From contig JAEUHH010000030.1 of the NCBI GenBank assembly GCA_016795505.1, forward strand, positions 1 to 39,578: a stretch of DNA of 39,578 nucleotides, in the 5' to 3' direction. A program made the position numbers and the translations under genes. Shown piece after piece: positions 8,620 through 17,300 of this stretch. This DNA is from Verrucomicrobiales bacterium. GTDB lineage: Bacteria > Verrucomicrobiota > Verrucomicrobiia > Verrucomicrobiales > DEV007. Within the stretch, counting starts at the first letter, position 1. Each line of letters starts with the position of its first letter. The notes under the pieces are model-generated. The model made no database searches. It was not told the DNA's origin and saw nothing but the letters and a program-made list of their open reading frames with translations.

Positions 8620-9369
8620 ATGACACCCAAGCCGGAAAGTTCCGTAATCCCAAAGACCTGGACCGCGCTGCCGGAATCGATCCGGGTGCGGCTGGGTCGT
8701 GAAGCCGGTCCGCAACGGGCGATGCTGGAGGAGGGACACCTGCTGGTGATCATCCATCTGGTGCCGAAGCCGGACCGGCCGACGCGACAGCCGGCCTTGT
8801 TCTGGCGCCAACCGTCGGGCGAGTGGCGCAGCAGCACCGACGGACCGGGCGTGCGGTCGATCGCGGATGTGATCCGGGTCTATGACGAGACGTTGGAGCG
8901 TCTGGACGATGAGGAGAATCGGGCGCAGGACGCGCGGACCTATCATCGGGTGCTGGAGGAACTGGCTCCGGTGCTGCGGGCCAGCCGCGGGCTGCATCGG
9001 GCGCTGCAACAGGCGCGCGATCTGGTGAAGTCGGAGCGGGATCTGATCAACTATCGCGACCAGGCGGCCACGATCGAGCGGAATGCGGAACTATTGCTCC
9101 AAGATGCGCAGTTCGGCCTCGATTTCATCGCCGCGAAGCAGGCGGAGGCCCAGGCGGTCCAGGCAAAGAGCCAGGCGGCCGCGGCGCACCGGCTGAATCT
9201 GCTGGCGGCTCTGTTTTTGCCACTCACGACGATCGCGAGTGTCTATGGGATGTCGGTGCCGCTGCCCGGCACGTCATCGCCGGGGATTTTCTGGACGATC
9301 TGCGGGATCGGAGCCGCCCTGGGGCTCGGCCTGAGTCTGGCGATCGTGAAAAGCCGTCGCGGAGGCTGA
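8620..9369 (+). CDS. CorA-like membrane protein lacking the GMN signature
   Basis: A 249-residue protein resembling the C-terminal half of CorA/ZntB transporters. A long charged helical region (about 85-190, including LRASRGLHRALQQARDLV) is followed by two membrane helices, 193-210 (LLAALFLPLTTIASVYG) and about 222-243. The CorA signature at the pore mouth, normally YGMN, reads YGMS (209-212). The N-terminal soluble domain is short compared with CorA (about 320 residues). It may be a divergent divalent-cation channel or a membrane anchor derived from one. The ATG at 8620 is preferred over TTG at 8596. It is convergent with fabF, whose stop lies 16 bp beyond. Confidence 0.75.
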   Translation: MTPKPESSVIPKTWTALPESIRVRLGREAGPQRAMLEEGHLLVIIHLVPKPDRPTRQPALFWRQPSGEWRSSTDGPGVRSIADVIRVYDETLERLDDEENRAQDARTYHRVLEELAPVLRASRGLHRALQQARDLVKSERDLINYRDQAATIERNAELLLQDAQFGLDFIAAKQAEAQAVQAKSQAAAAHRLNLLAALFLPLTTIASVYGMSVPLPGTSSPGIFWTICGIGAALGLGLSLAIVKSRRGG

Positions 9370-9385
9370 TTACGGTGTGCTGGGG

Positions 9386-10633
9386 TCAGCCCACGTAGCG
9401 CCGCACCACCAGCGAGGCGTTGTGGCCGCCGAAGCCGAAGGAGTTGGACACGGCGATGTCGACGCGGGCTTCGCGCGGCACGTGGGGGACGTAGTCCAGA
9501 TCGCACTCGGGATCGGGGTCGTCGAGATTGATGGTGGGCGGGACGATGCCGAGATTGATGGCCTGGATGCAGGCAGCCAGCTCCACGCCGCCGGCGGCGC
9601 CGAGCAGGTGGCCGGTCATGGACTTGGTCGAGCTGACGAGGAGGCCATTCCGGGCGTAATCGCCGAAGGTGCGCTTGATGGCTTTGGTCTCGCAGACATC
9701 GCCGAGCGAGGTCGAGGTGCCGTGGGCATTCACATACTGCACGTCGGTGGGGGAGATACCGGCGTGGCGGAGGGCCATCTCCATGCAGCGGCTGGCACCC
9801 TCGCCCTCCGGATGGGGCGAGGTGAGGTGGTAGGCATCGGCCGAGACGCCGTAGCCGGCGAGTTCGCAGTAGATGTGGGCACCCCGGCGCAGGGCGTGGC
9901 CGAGTTCCTCGACGACGACGACGCCTGCGCCCTCGCCCATGACGAAGCCGCTGCGGTCCTTGTCAAAGGGGCGCGAGGCCTTTTCGGGTTCGTGATTGCG
10001 GAGACAGAGGGCCTTCATGTTGCCGAAGCCGCTGAGACCCATGGGGGTGATGGTGGCTTCGCTGCCGCCGGCGATGAAGGCGTCTGCGTCGCCCATTTTG
10101 ATCATGCGCCAGGCTTCGCCGATGTTGTGGTTCGAGGTGGCGCAGGCGGTGACGATGCACATGTTCGGCCCGCGCAGGCCCCACTCCATCGAGACCATGC
10201 CGCTGGCGATGTTCGCGATCATCATGGGAATGGTGAAGGGCGAGACACGCGAGGGGCTTTTCTGGATGAGCTGGGTGTGTTGACGCTCGAGGGTATCCAG
10301 GCCGCCGATGCCGCTGCCGACCATCACGCCGACGCGGGTGGGGTCGATCTGGTCCATCTGCATGCCAGAATCGGCGGCGGCCATTTTCGACGCAGCCATG
10401 GCGAGCTGGGCGAAGCGGTCGGCGCGGCGGGCATCCTTGGGATTGTTGAACCAGGGGGTGGCATCGAAGTCCACCACCTCGCCGCCGATCTTGCAGTCGT
10501 AGTCGGTGGTGTCCATCTGCTGGATGTGGCGGATGCCACTGCGCCCGGCCAGAAGGCTGCTCCAAAAGGTCTCCAGATCGTTGCCGATCGGAGACACCAC
10601 ACCGATGCCTGTGATGACGACTCTGCGGTCCAT
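9386..10633 (-). CDS. fabF: Beta-ketoacyl-ACP synthase II
   Basis: A 415-residue condensing enzyme of fatty-acid elongation in the cytoplasm. The N-terminus MDRRVVITGIGVVSPIG is canonical; the nucleophile is C164 (TACATS), with H304 (NAHGTST) and K337/H342 (KSMTGHLLGAAG). Length and motifs are normal for FabF. No acyl carrier protein gene precedes it, although acpP-fabF is a common arrangement. Instead it is the last gene of the minus-strand run that starts at 18033, 123 bp after the zinc-ribbon gene, so it may have its own promoter. The start is preceded by CCCCTTTCCCC rather than a Shine-Dalgarno site. Confidence 0.95.
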   Translation of the reverse strand: MDRRVVITGIGVVSPIGNDLETFWSSLLAGRSGIRHIQQMDTTDYDCKIGGEVVDFDATPWFNNPKDARRADRFAQLAMAASKMAAADSGMQMDQIDPTRVGVMVGSGIGGLDTLERQHTQLIQKSPSRVSPFTIPMMIANIASGMVSMEWGLRGPNMCIVTACATSNHNIGEAWRMIKMGDADAFIAGGSEATITPMGLSGFGNMKALCLRNHEPEKASRPFDKDRSGFVMGEGAGVVVVEELGHALRRGAHIYCELAGYGVSADAYHLTSPHPEGEGASRCMEMALRHAGISPTDVQYVNAHGTSTSLGDVCETKAIKRTFGDYARNGLLVSSTKSMTGHLLGAAGGVELAACIQAINLGIVPPTINLDDPDPECDLDYVPHVPREARVDIAVSNSFGFGGHNASLVVRRYVG

Positions 10634-10756
10634 GTGTTGTGGGGAAAGGGGAAAAAAGAGGGACGGCTAAATTCGACAAGCTTGCCGGGCTTTGCAAGGC
10701 TCATTTGTCCCCCTCGCCGGGCGCTGGCCGGGGTGCCGGTGGGGTGTGGGCCGGGC

Positions 10757-10996
10757 TCAGATCTCCCGGACTTTGGTGCGCTCGGTGAGGGCGCCGCAGC
10801 GGGGGCAGTTCAGCAGGCGGCGCTCGGAGCGATCCTCGAAGATATGATCGCAGATGCCGCAGATGACGTAGTCCCGACGGCGGCGCTGCTCCCGGCGATT
10901 GGCGCGAATCTCGGTGGCGACCCAGATGCAGAACAGCGCCCCGAGCACGATGGCCAGGTAGAGCACGATCAGACTGTCGAGCGAGATGCGGATCAT
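10757..10996 (-). CDS. Small membrane protein with zinc ribbon
   Basis: A 79-residue protein with one N-terminal membrane helix (about 7-28), a basic stretch (31-41, RANRREQRRRR) and a cytoplasmic-looking zinc ribbon formed by C46/C49 and C64/C67. The family is not recognised. Its ATG overlaps the stop of the preceding gene (ATGA), so it is translationally coupled to the ExbD/TonB-position genes and probably works with them. The CxxC pairs could bind zinc as a small protein-interaction module. Confidence 0.78.
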   Translation of the reverse strand: MIRISLDSLIVLYLAIVLGALFCIWVATEIRANRREQRRRRDYVICGICDHIFEDRSERRLLNCPRCGALTERTKVREI

Positions 10997-11514
10997 GGCC
11001 GGGAGGTGCCGGGAGGCGGGGCGGCCGGGGGGGGCGTTTGGGGCGCGGCGGCCTCGGGGGCGGGCGTCGCGAGCGACCGGAAGCCGAGCGGCCGATCCGC
11101 AAACGAGGGGCGAAACTGGGCGGAGTGGTCGCCGAGGTCCACCCGGACGTCGGATCCGGCGGAAGCTGGTCGCAAATAAACGAGGCGGTCATCGATCTGG
11201 CGCATTAGGGCGGCCACGGGCGGCAGATCGGGGTCGAGGTATTGGATTTTGCTGGGCACCGGCTCGATGCGCCCGGTGACGGGATAGACCACTTGGAACA
11301 AGTAAAAGCCGAGCAGGTGGACCACCAGGGAAATGGCGGCAAAGATGCCGATTTTGGCAGCGAGAGGCCGGCTGCCCACCCAGTCGAACACGAGGGCGCC
11401 CTTTTCACCCGCTTGGGCCGGCGGCGGCGGCGTGGGGGGCGACTGCGATCGGCTGGGGCGGGCCATGGGCGTCGGCGGTGAAAGGCAGGGCGTCGGCGGG
11501 TGCAGCCGGCGCAT
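10993..11514 (-). CDS. Single-pass membrane protein at the TonB position of an ExbBD operon
   Basis: A 173-residue protein with a Pro-rich N-terminal part (1-34), one membrane helix (about 54-78, IGIFAAISLVVHLLGFYLFQ) and a ~95-residue outer part ending in an Ala/Pro-rich tail. It sits where tonB or tolR-like genes usually follow exbBD, but has no recognisable TonB C-terminal domain and carries its Pro-rich segment before the membrane helix. The start at 11514 overlaps the ExbD stop (TGATG), which suggests coupling. A second ATG at 11466 would remove the first 16 residues. Its stop overlaps the next start (ATGA). A partner of the ExbBD motor is the likely role, by position. Confidence 0.7.
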   Translation of the reverse strand: MRRLHPPTPCLSPPTPMARPSRSQSPPTPPPPAQAGEKGALVFDWVGSRPLAAKIGIFAAISLVVHLLGFYLFQVVYPVTGRIEPVPSKIQYLDPDLPPVAALMRQIDDRLVYLRPASAGSDVRVDLGDHSAQFRPSFADRPLGFRSLATPAPEAAAPQTPPPAAPPPGTSRP

Positions 11515-11924
11515 CAGGGAGCGGCCGGCGCGGCGCCGGTGGCGTAGGCAAGGTCGTAGCCGTGTCCGAGGATGAGGCCGGACACATCCATGACGGTGCC
11601 ATAGGGAACCCGCTGATCGGCGAGCAGGATGACCTGCCGGGTCTGGCCTGTGGATTCACCGAGCCGGGCATCCAACTCCTCGCGGGTGACGCGGGTCTCG
11701 TTGAAGAAAAACCGCTCCGTCTCGCCCGGCACGATGGTGACGATGTGGGAGCGTTCCGCCACCGGCAGACTGGATTCCGAGTAGGGCAGGGTGACGGCCA
11801 CACCGGATTTCAGGATGAAGCCGGACCCGAGGAGGAAGAAAATCAGCAGCAGCAGGATCACATCCAGCAGGGGCGCCGTGTAGAGGGGCGCGGTGCGGCT
11901 GGGGAGGGTCGATTCCAATTTCAC
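11514..11924 (-). CDS. exbD: ExbD/TolR family biopolymer transport protein
   Basis: A 136-residue protein with a short cytoplasmic start, one membrane helix (about 18-37) containing the conserved aspartate D21 in PLLDVILLLLIFF, and a periplasmic domain of about 95 residues. ExbD proteins pair with ExbB to form a proton-driven motor in the inner membrane. No ATG is available near the N-terminus; GTG at 11924 gives the usual length and lies 35 bp after the ExbB stop. The frame is open further upstream inside exbB but gives Arg-rich nonsense. Confidence 0.85.
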   Translation of the reverse strand: MKLESTLPSRTAPLYTAPLLDVILLLLIFFLLGSGFILKSGVAVTLPYSESSLPVAERSHIVTIVPGETERFFFNETRVTREELDARLGESTGQTRQVILLADQRVPYGTVMDVSGLILGHGYDLAYATGAAPAAP

Positions 11925-11959
11925 GGCACCGAGGGGGGCGCTGGAGTGGGCCTGCCGAC

Positions 11960-12652
11960 CTAGGGCCGAGCGGCCTGTTGGGCCGGAGTGTCGGTGGCGT
12001 CGTCGGAGCGGCCCGGCATCATGGTGATGATGGAGGAGCGCTCGTTGCGAAGGTCGCAGATGATGTTCACGATCTCGATGCCGGCGCGCTCCATGTCGTG
12101 CATGAGCGTTTTCACATAGGCCCGGAGGAACGAGAACAGGACGAAGGAGGGGATGGCGACCATCAGCCCCGCGGCGGAGCTGATCAGGCTGGTGTAAACC
12201 CCCTTGGAGATCTCGGCGGCGGTCGCATAGCCGCCGGCGGCGTTGATTTGGACGAACGTATTGACCAGACCGAGCACCGTGCCCAGCAGACCGATGAGCG
12301 GGGCCACGTAGGCGATCGACAGGATGACGGCGAGGTATTTTTCCAGTTTGGGGACCTCCAACTGGCCGCTTTCCTGGACGATCTCCTTCAACTCGCCACG
12401 CGGGGCGTCGTGACGGATCAGGGCGGAGTGAATGACGCGGGCGACGGGACCCGGCGTCCCAGCGCACTCATGCAGGGCTTCGGCGTAGTTGCGATTGCGC
12501 ACCAGATTTCTCAGACCGTGCAGAAGATCGCCGACATCGATGCGGGCGCGATGGAAGTAGAAGTAGCGCTCCAGCGTGATGGCCACCGTCAGGATGCTGC
12601 AGCCCAGCAAAAGCCACATCAGGGGGCCGCCTTTATTGATCAGGTCAATCAT
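11960..12652 (-). CDS. exbB: MotA/TolQ/ExbB proton channel family protein
   Basis: A 230-residue inner-membrane protein with the three-helix ExbB topology: about 11-29, 108-133 and 152-176. The conserved segment LIGLLGTVLGLVNTF followed by KGVYTSLISSAAGLMVAIPSF is unmistakable. It forms the proton-conducting pentamer that drives ExbD. In this run it follows a roadblock and an MglA gene rather than a TonB-receptor gene. A 180-bp gap before it (12653-12832) could hold a promoter, though none is convincing. Confidence 0.93.
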   Translation of the reverse strand: MIDLINKGGPLMWLLLGCSILTVAITLERYFYFHRARIDVGDLLHGLRNLVRNRNYAEALHECAGTPGPVARVIHSALIRHDAPRGELKEIVQESGQLEVPKLEKYLAVILSIAYVAPLIGLLGTVLGLVNTFVQINAAGGYATAAEISKGVYTSLISSAAGLMVAIPSFVLFSFLRAYVKTLMHDMERAGIEIVNIICDLRNERSSIITMMPGRSDDATDTPAQQAARP

Positions 12653-12832
12653 GGTGTCAGATCCGTGGTCGCCGCGGTTCAGGTGAAACCGCAGCTTTTT
12701 CTCGCCCCGGATGCCGCTCTTGGCAAGCGGGTTTCAGTGGGGTCGTTGTGTGGGGAGAGAAAGCATGTTTTCGGCCAAAAACGAAGTCTTCACGATACGG
12801 AAGGCCGTTGGAACGGAAAAAATACACCGGTT

Positions 12833-13492
12833 TCAGCCGATTTCGAACACATATCCCGGGCGGTTGCCTCCACCGCTCGGGTGATTGGCGGTGGGGGCAC
12901 CGGGAACAGGCGAACCGACGACGGGAGCCGTCGGTCCGGGCGGAACCACGGTGTGATCGATCGGCACGGTAGGCGGCGCCGGATACGGATGAGCGGCAGG
13001 CAGCGTGTGGGGCGCCGGAGCCGCGGCCGGTGGGGCTGCCTGAGCGGCGGCGGCGAGAGCGGCCGCGGGTTCGGTGAGGAGAGCGGAAAGCGGGCCGGTG
13101 ATTTGGGCGGCCTTTTCCCGCACGATGCCGGCCGGCAGGGCGAGTTCGGCCACGCCCAGAAGGATGTAGCGGGGGCCGATCTCGCGGAGATAGATGGTGT
13201 CCTTGTCGCCGTGGTGAACGCTCTCGACGATGGAGGATTCGCCCAATTCGCGTGCCAGAGAGCGCATCGCGCCGAACGCTCCCGCCACGAGGGCGCCGAC
13301 GGTGTCGACATCGACATCGGGCCGACTGGCGACACCGGCGACCATGCCGCCGCTGCGGTCGACGATCACGGCAAGGTCCAGTTCCGCCTCGGCGGCAAAT
13401 TCACGCAGGATTTCTTCCGCACGGTCCGCCGCCTCGGCACTGACCTCGGTGTCGTCCCAGTCGAGGATGGGGTTCTCGGTGGTGGCGTTCAT
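12833..13492 (-). CDS. Roadblock/LC7 domain protein (MglB-like)
   Basis: A 219-residue protein with a roadblock/LC7 fold over about 25-140: helix 25-35, strand DLAVIVDRSGGMVAGVA, helix VGALVAGAFGAMRSLARELG, strands SIVESVHHGDKDTIYLREIGPRYILLGV and a final helix. The remaining 80 residues are Ala/Pro-rich and probably disordered. MglB-type roadblock proteins act as activators of MglA GTPases at cell poles in Myxococcus. The MglA-like gene directly upstream (gap 76 bp) makes that pairing likely. The ATG at 13492 was chosen because the frame upstream adds only 15 unrelated residues. Confidence 0.85.
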   Translation of the reverse strand: MNATTENPILDWDDTEVSAEAADRAEEILREFAAEAELDLAVIVDRSGGMVAGVASRPDVDVDTVGALVAGAFGAMRSLARELGESSIVESVHHGDKDTIYLREIGPRYILLGVAELALPAGIVREKAAQITGPLSALLTEPAAALAAAAQAAPPAAAPAPHTLPAAHPYPAPPTVPIDHTVVPPGPTAPVVGSPVPGAPTANHPSGGGNRPGYVFEIG

Positions 13493-13568
13493 GTCGGCTC
13501 TGGGCGAAGCGGTAATGCAAAAAGGACGGGAGAGCAAAACCTTTCAGTATCGCACACAATCAAGGTCT

Positions 13569-14294
13569 TCAACTGCCCAGGGCGACTTCGCCGGGTTGGG
13601 GCTCGGCTCGGGCGCGGGAATCGATGGCGGCATTCACCGTGAGGCTGGTCTGGCGGGCGCCGGCGGGTTGGGGTGCCGGCTGACCGGCTGCCAGGGCCGC
13701 GGCCCGCATCCTTCGGCGCAGATGGAAGTCGCGCAGGACCTTCTGGGTCACGGCATCGAGGGTGGCGAAGACATTGTATCCTGTGCCGGCGCAGGCCAGA
13801 TAGGTCGGTCGCGTCACACCGAGTGCCTCGTCCATTTCCTCGGGCGCCATGGCGTTGGACAGGTCGCGTTTGTTGAACTGGAATACCACCGGCATGCGCT
13901 CGAAGGAGCGGTTCAGCACGCGCAGGTCGGCGATGGTGCACTCAAGGGCCTCCAAATTGGCTTCGTGGCGCGCCGGATCGGAGTCCGCGACGAAGACGAT
14001 GCCATCCACGCCGGTGAGCACGATGCGTCGAGTCTCGCTGTAGATTCTCTGCCCCGGCACCGAGTAAAGTTGAAAGCGGGTGTCGTAGCCGGCGATGATG
14101 GTCGGATGCACCGGCAGAAAGTCGAAAAACAGGGTGCGCTCCTGCTCCGTGGCGATCGAAGCCAGCGCGCCTCGCAGATTGGGCGCGAGCCGCTGGTGGA
14201 TGTAGATGAGGTTCGTGGTCTTGCCGCCCAGCGGAGTGCCGCAGTAGACGATTTTGAACTGAACCTCTCGTGTGTCGTGATTGACGACTGCCAT
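13569..14294 (-). CDS. mglA: MglA-type small Ras-like GTPase
   Basis: A 241-residue GTPase. The P-loop GTPLGGKT is at 19-26, the MglA hallmark ERTLFFDFLP at 52-61, the switch II motif SVPGQ at 78-82 (MglA proteins lack the usual aspartate there), GVDGIVFVADS at 95-105 and the guanine motif NKRD at 141-144. In Myxococcus and relatives MglA sets cell polarity for motility and pilus systems, with roadblock MglB as its activator. Compared with MglA (about 195 residues), this protein has about 40 extra Ala/Pro-rich C-terminal residues. It lies between the giant protein gene and the roadblock gene, all on one strand. Confidence 0.93.
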   Translation of the reverse strand: MAVVNHDTREVQFKIVYCGTPLGGKTTNLIYIHQRLAPNLRGALASIATEQERTLFFDFLPVHPTIIAGYDTRFQLYSVPGQRIYSETRRIVLTGVDGIVFVADSDPARHEANLEALECTIADLRVLNRSFERMPVVFQFNKRDLSNAMAPEEMDEALGVTRPTYLACAGTGYNVFATLDAVTQKVLRDFHLRRRMRAAALAAGQPAPQPAGARQTSLTVNAAIDSRARAEPQPGEVALGS

Positions 14295-14355
14295 GAGCGT
14301 GAAAAGGGGATGTCTGAGTTAAAATGAGGAGTCGCCCGGAGGAACCGGGTGTGGC

Positions 14356-17300
14356 CTAGCCTTCCAAGGCCGCCAGACCCCGGGTGACCAGGATGAGTTT
14401 CTCGCGCACGCCGGGATCGAACTGGCCCACCTGATGGCGCACCGTCAGGCAGTGGTCGCCATGCAGGAAGACACTGATCAGCCCCTGATCCGTGTGGAGG
14501 GTGAAGGTCTCCGCGTTCGGCATGCCGGTGGCGCGGGCGATCTCGCGGACGCCGTTGAGCAAGGCTCCGGCCTGCACGGCCAGATCGCCCGATTCACGAC
14601 CGCGGGGAGCCTGGGCAGTGCAACCGGGCGCGATGATGGCACAGGCGAGGATGCCCGGCAGGCCGGCGGTCAGGTCGGCCACGCGGCGGAAGGAGAACGA
14701 TTCGTTGGTGCCGAAGACGGCCCTCAGTTCGATATCGCGGGGCACCAGCGAGGCACTCTCCGGGGCGGCGGGCAGGGGGAAGATTTTGGCTGACAGATCC
14801 CCCACCGATGGGGCGGGGCTCGTCGCCACAGGCTGGGCCGGGGCCGGGGCCGGGGCCGGGGTGGCGACGGGTGCGGAAGCCTGGGCCACTGGGGCGGATG
14901 CGGGTGCAGGTGCGGCGACGGGAGTCGGCACCGTTTCGAGTTCTTCGAAAAAGCCGGTCTTGTCCGGGGCGGTCTCGGCCACGACTTCCGGCTGGGCCGG
15001 GGCAGCCTTCGCGCCGGGGGCCGGAATGGTGGCAATGACCCTCGGGCTGGAAACGGCAGGCTTTTGAACCGAAACGGAGATTTTCGGAGACTTCGCCGCC
15101 GAAGCCACCGCCTTGGCCGCAGCCGCCGGCTTGGGCGCGGCTTTCGGCTGGGGAGCTGGCGGGGCCGGGGCGAGGGGCTCCAGATCCTCCAGGGTGGCAA
15201 AGCCAGAGAAACCCCAGTGCTCTTCGTCGCTCGCCGGGAAGGCGCTGTCGGCATCGTCCTCGAATTCCTCCGGGGCGTCTCCCAGTTCGGAGGTCGCCTG
15301 AGCGCCCGCGGCGTGGGCAAACAGTTCCAGATCGTCGAAAAAGCCGGGGTTCGAGGCGTTTTCCGACTCAATCCCTGGGGTCGTTTCGGCGGCTGCGGCC
15401 GGGTCGGTCCGGCGCGGCAGCGGGGCAAAGGGATCGGAGGTCGCCCCCGGCTTCGGGGCCGGTTGCGAGGAGGGAGCAGGCTGCGGGGTCACGGTCGAGG
15501 AGATGTTGATGGCCTTCTTGACCGGTTTGGGAGCCGCTGCCGGGGCGGGCGCTTCGGGCCGGCGTTTCGGACTGATGACAGCGGGCTTTTCCTCCACCGG
15601 GAGAGAGCCGGCGATGGTCAGATCCGGACCGGCGACCGGCTCGGGCTGGGCGGCGGGCGTTGCCATCGGCGCCGGCTTCGACGCGGCGGGCGCCTCGGGC
15701 AGTTCGTCCTCCAACACCTCGTTTTGCCAGCCGAGACCGGCATCGAGGCGGGCTTCCGTGCCGAAAAGGGTGGAAAACTGACTGTCCAGGTCTCCCAAGG
15801 CGCCGGTGTCCAGTTCCGGCGAGAACTCCGTGATCTGGTGGAACAACTCATTCTCCGGCAGCGGGATTCGCGCCATCGGATTCACTCCCGCCAGCACCCG
15901 GATTCCGTCGGAGTCGCCATGCGTGATCAGGTCGCGGACGGTGACGGCCGGCTCTCCCGATTCCATTTGCGGCAGCAGCAGGGACACGGGCAGCCGGACT
16001 TTGGCCGAGGGCGGCATGGCGGCCAGGTCGATGCCCAGTTCCTTTGCCAAGGGTCGAAGCAGTTCGGCGAGGGTGAACACGACGGTCTCCCCCGTGCCGG
16101 CGGGGGCGGCGAGGGGTGTCGGAGTCGACTTTTCTGCCGAAATGGCCGCTGCTTGCGGCTGCGGAGCGTCGAGCGGCCCCCAGGGGGACGAGAAGTCAAA
16201 CGGAGTCGGCTGGTTGCTGGAGGCATTCTGGCCGGGATCAGACGGGCCGAAGAAGGATTTGGGCAATTCCCAACTGGCGGCCGCATCCTTCTTCGTCTGG
16301 GCAGCGGACTCCGGCGCGGATTGGGTGGTTCCTTTGGCAGCAAAGGCGGCAAACGGATCGTCCACAGAGTCAGTCGCCGGCGCGGCCTCGCGGGGGGCCG
16401 GGGCCGGTAATTCCCACGGCGAGACCACCGACAGGTTGGGGCCGGCCGCGGCAGCGGAAGGAGCCGGGGCGGAATGAGGCGCGTCAAACGGCGACGGACT
16501 GGAGGCTGCGGCACTGGATCCACCCGGAGGATCTCCCCAGGGAAAAACAAATGGAGCCGATCCGGGACTGCTGCTCGCGGCTGGCTTCGCTTCGGTGGCA
16601 GGGAGCGGGTTGGGTTCGCGACCTGCGGCCTCACGCTCGCTGGCGGGCGTCGAGTCCGCTCCGAAGGGCCAGAAAGACTCTTTTTTGGCCTCGGGGGCGG
16701 TCGGAGCAGCCGGTGACGGAGCGTCAAAGGGATTGGCTTCGGGCGTTTTGGGCACGACCGGCGGGCCGGCGAAGGGATTCGCGACAGGCGCCGCAGATTC
16801 TCCGGCCGAAGTCGGTCCGAAGGGAGAGTGGGATGTCTGGCCGGACTCGGCACCCAGTTTCCACGGCAGCGTATGGGCTTCCGGCTTGGCGACAGGGGGG
16901 CTGGCGGGCGGTTCCGGTGTTTTCGGGCCGGCTTTTGGAGGGGCGAAGGGCGAATCCTCGCCCAGACCGAGGTCGATTCCCATCGGGGTGTCGCTGGATC
17001 CGGCAGGAGAGTTGCCGCCGGACCAGGGATTGGCACCGGGAGCGGCGGTTGGCGGGGCGATCGGCTCCGCAAACGGCGAAACGGCCGGCTGGGGCGCCGA
17101 ACCGAAGGCGCCAAAGGGTGATTCCGGCGCTTTCGGTTCTGGAAATCCAAATCCGCCCGGCGGCGGCGGCGACGAGTGGGCGGCGACGGCGGGTGGCGCT
17201 CCTTTCAATTCGGTCGGGGAGGCCGAAAACGGGTTGCCGATCGGAAAGCCGGCCTTTTTCTCTCCTCCGGAGCCGCCGATCGGGGCGCCTGCGGGAGCGG

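Noticed and set aside
9377-11179. 600-residue plus-strand reading frame
   Set aside because: Antisense of fabF and the genes before it; the opposite strand has complete conserved motifs.
11978-13642. 554-residue plus-strand reading frame
   Set aside because: Antisense of exbB and the roadblock gene, with no recognisable domain.
15064-16410. Long plus-strand reading frame opposite the giant gene
   Set aside because: Arg/Gly-rich translation without family features; it is the antisense of the Pro/Ala-rich coding strand.
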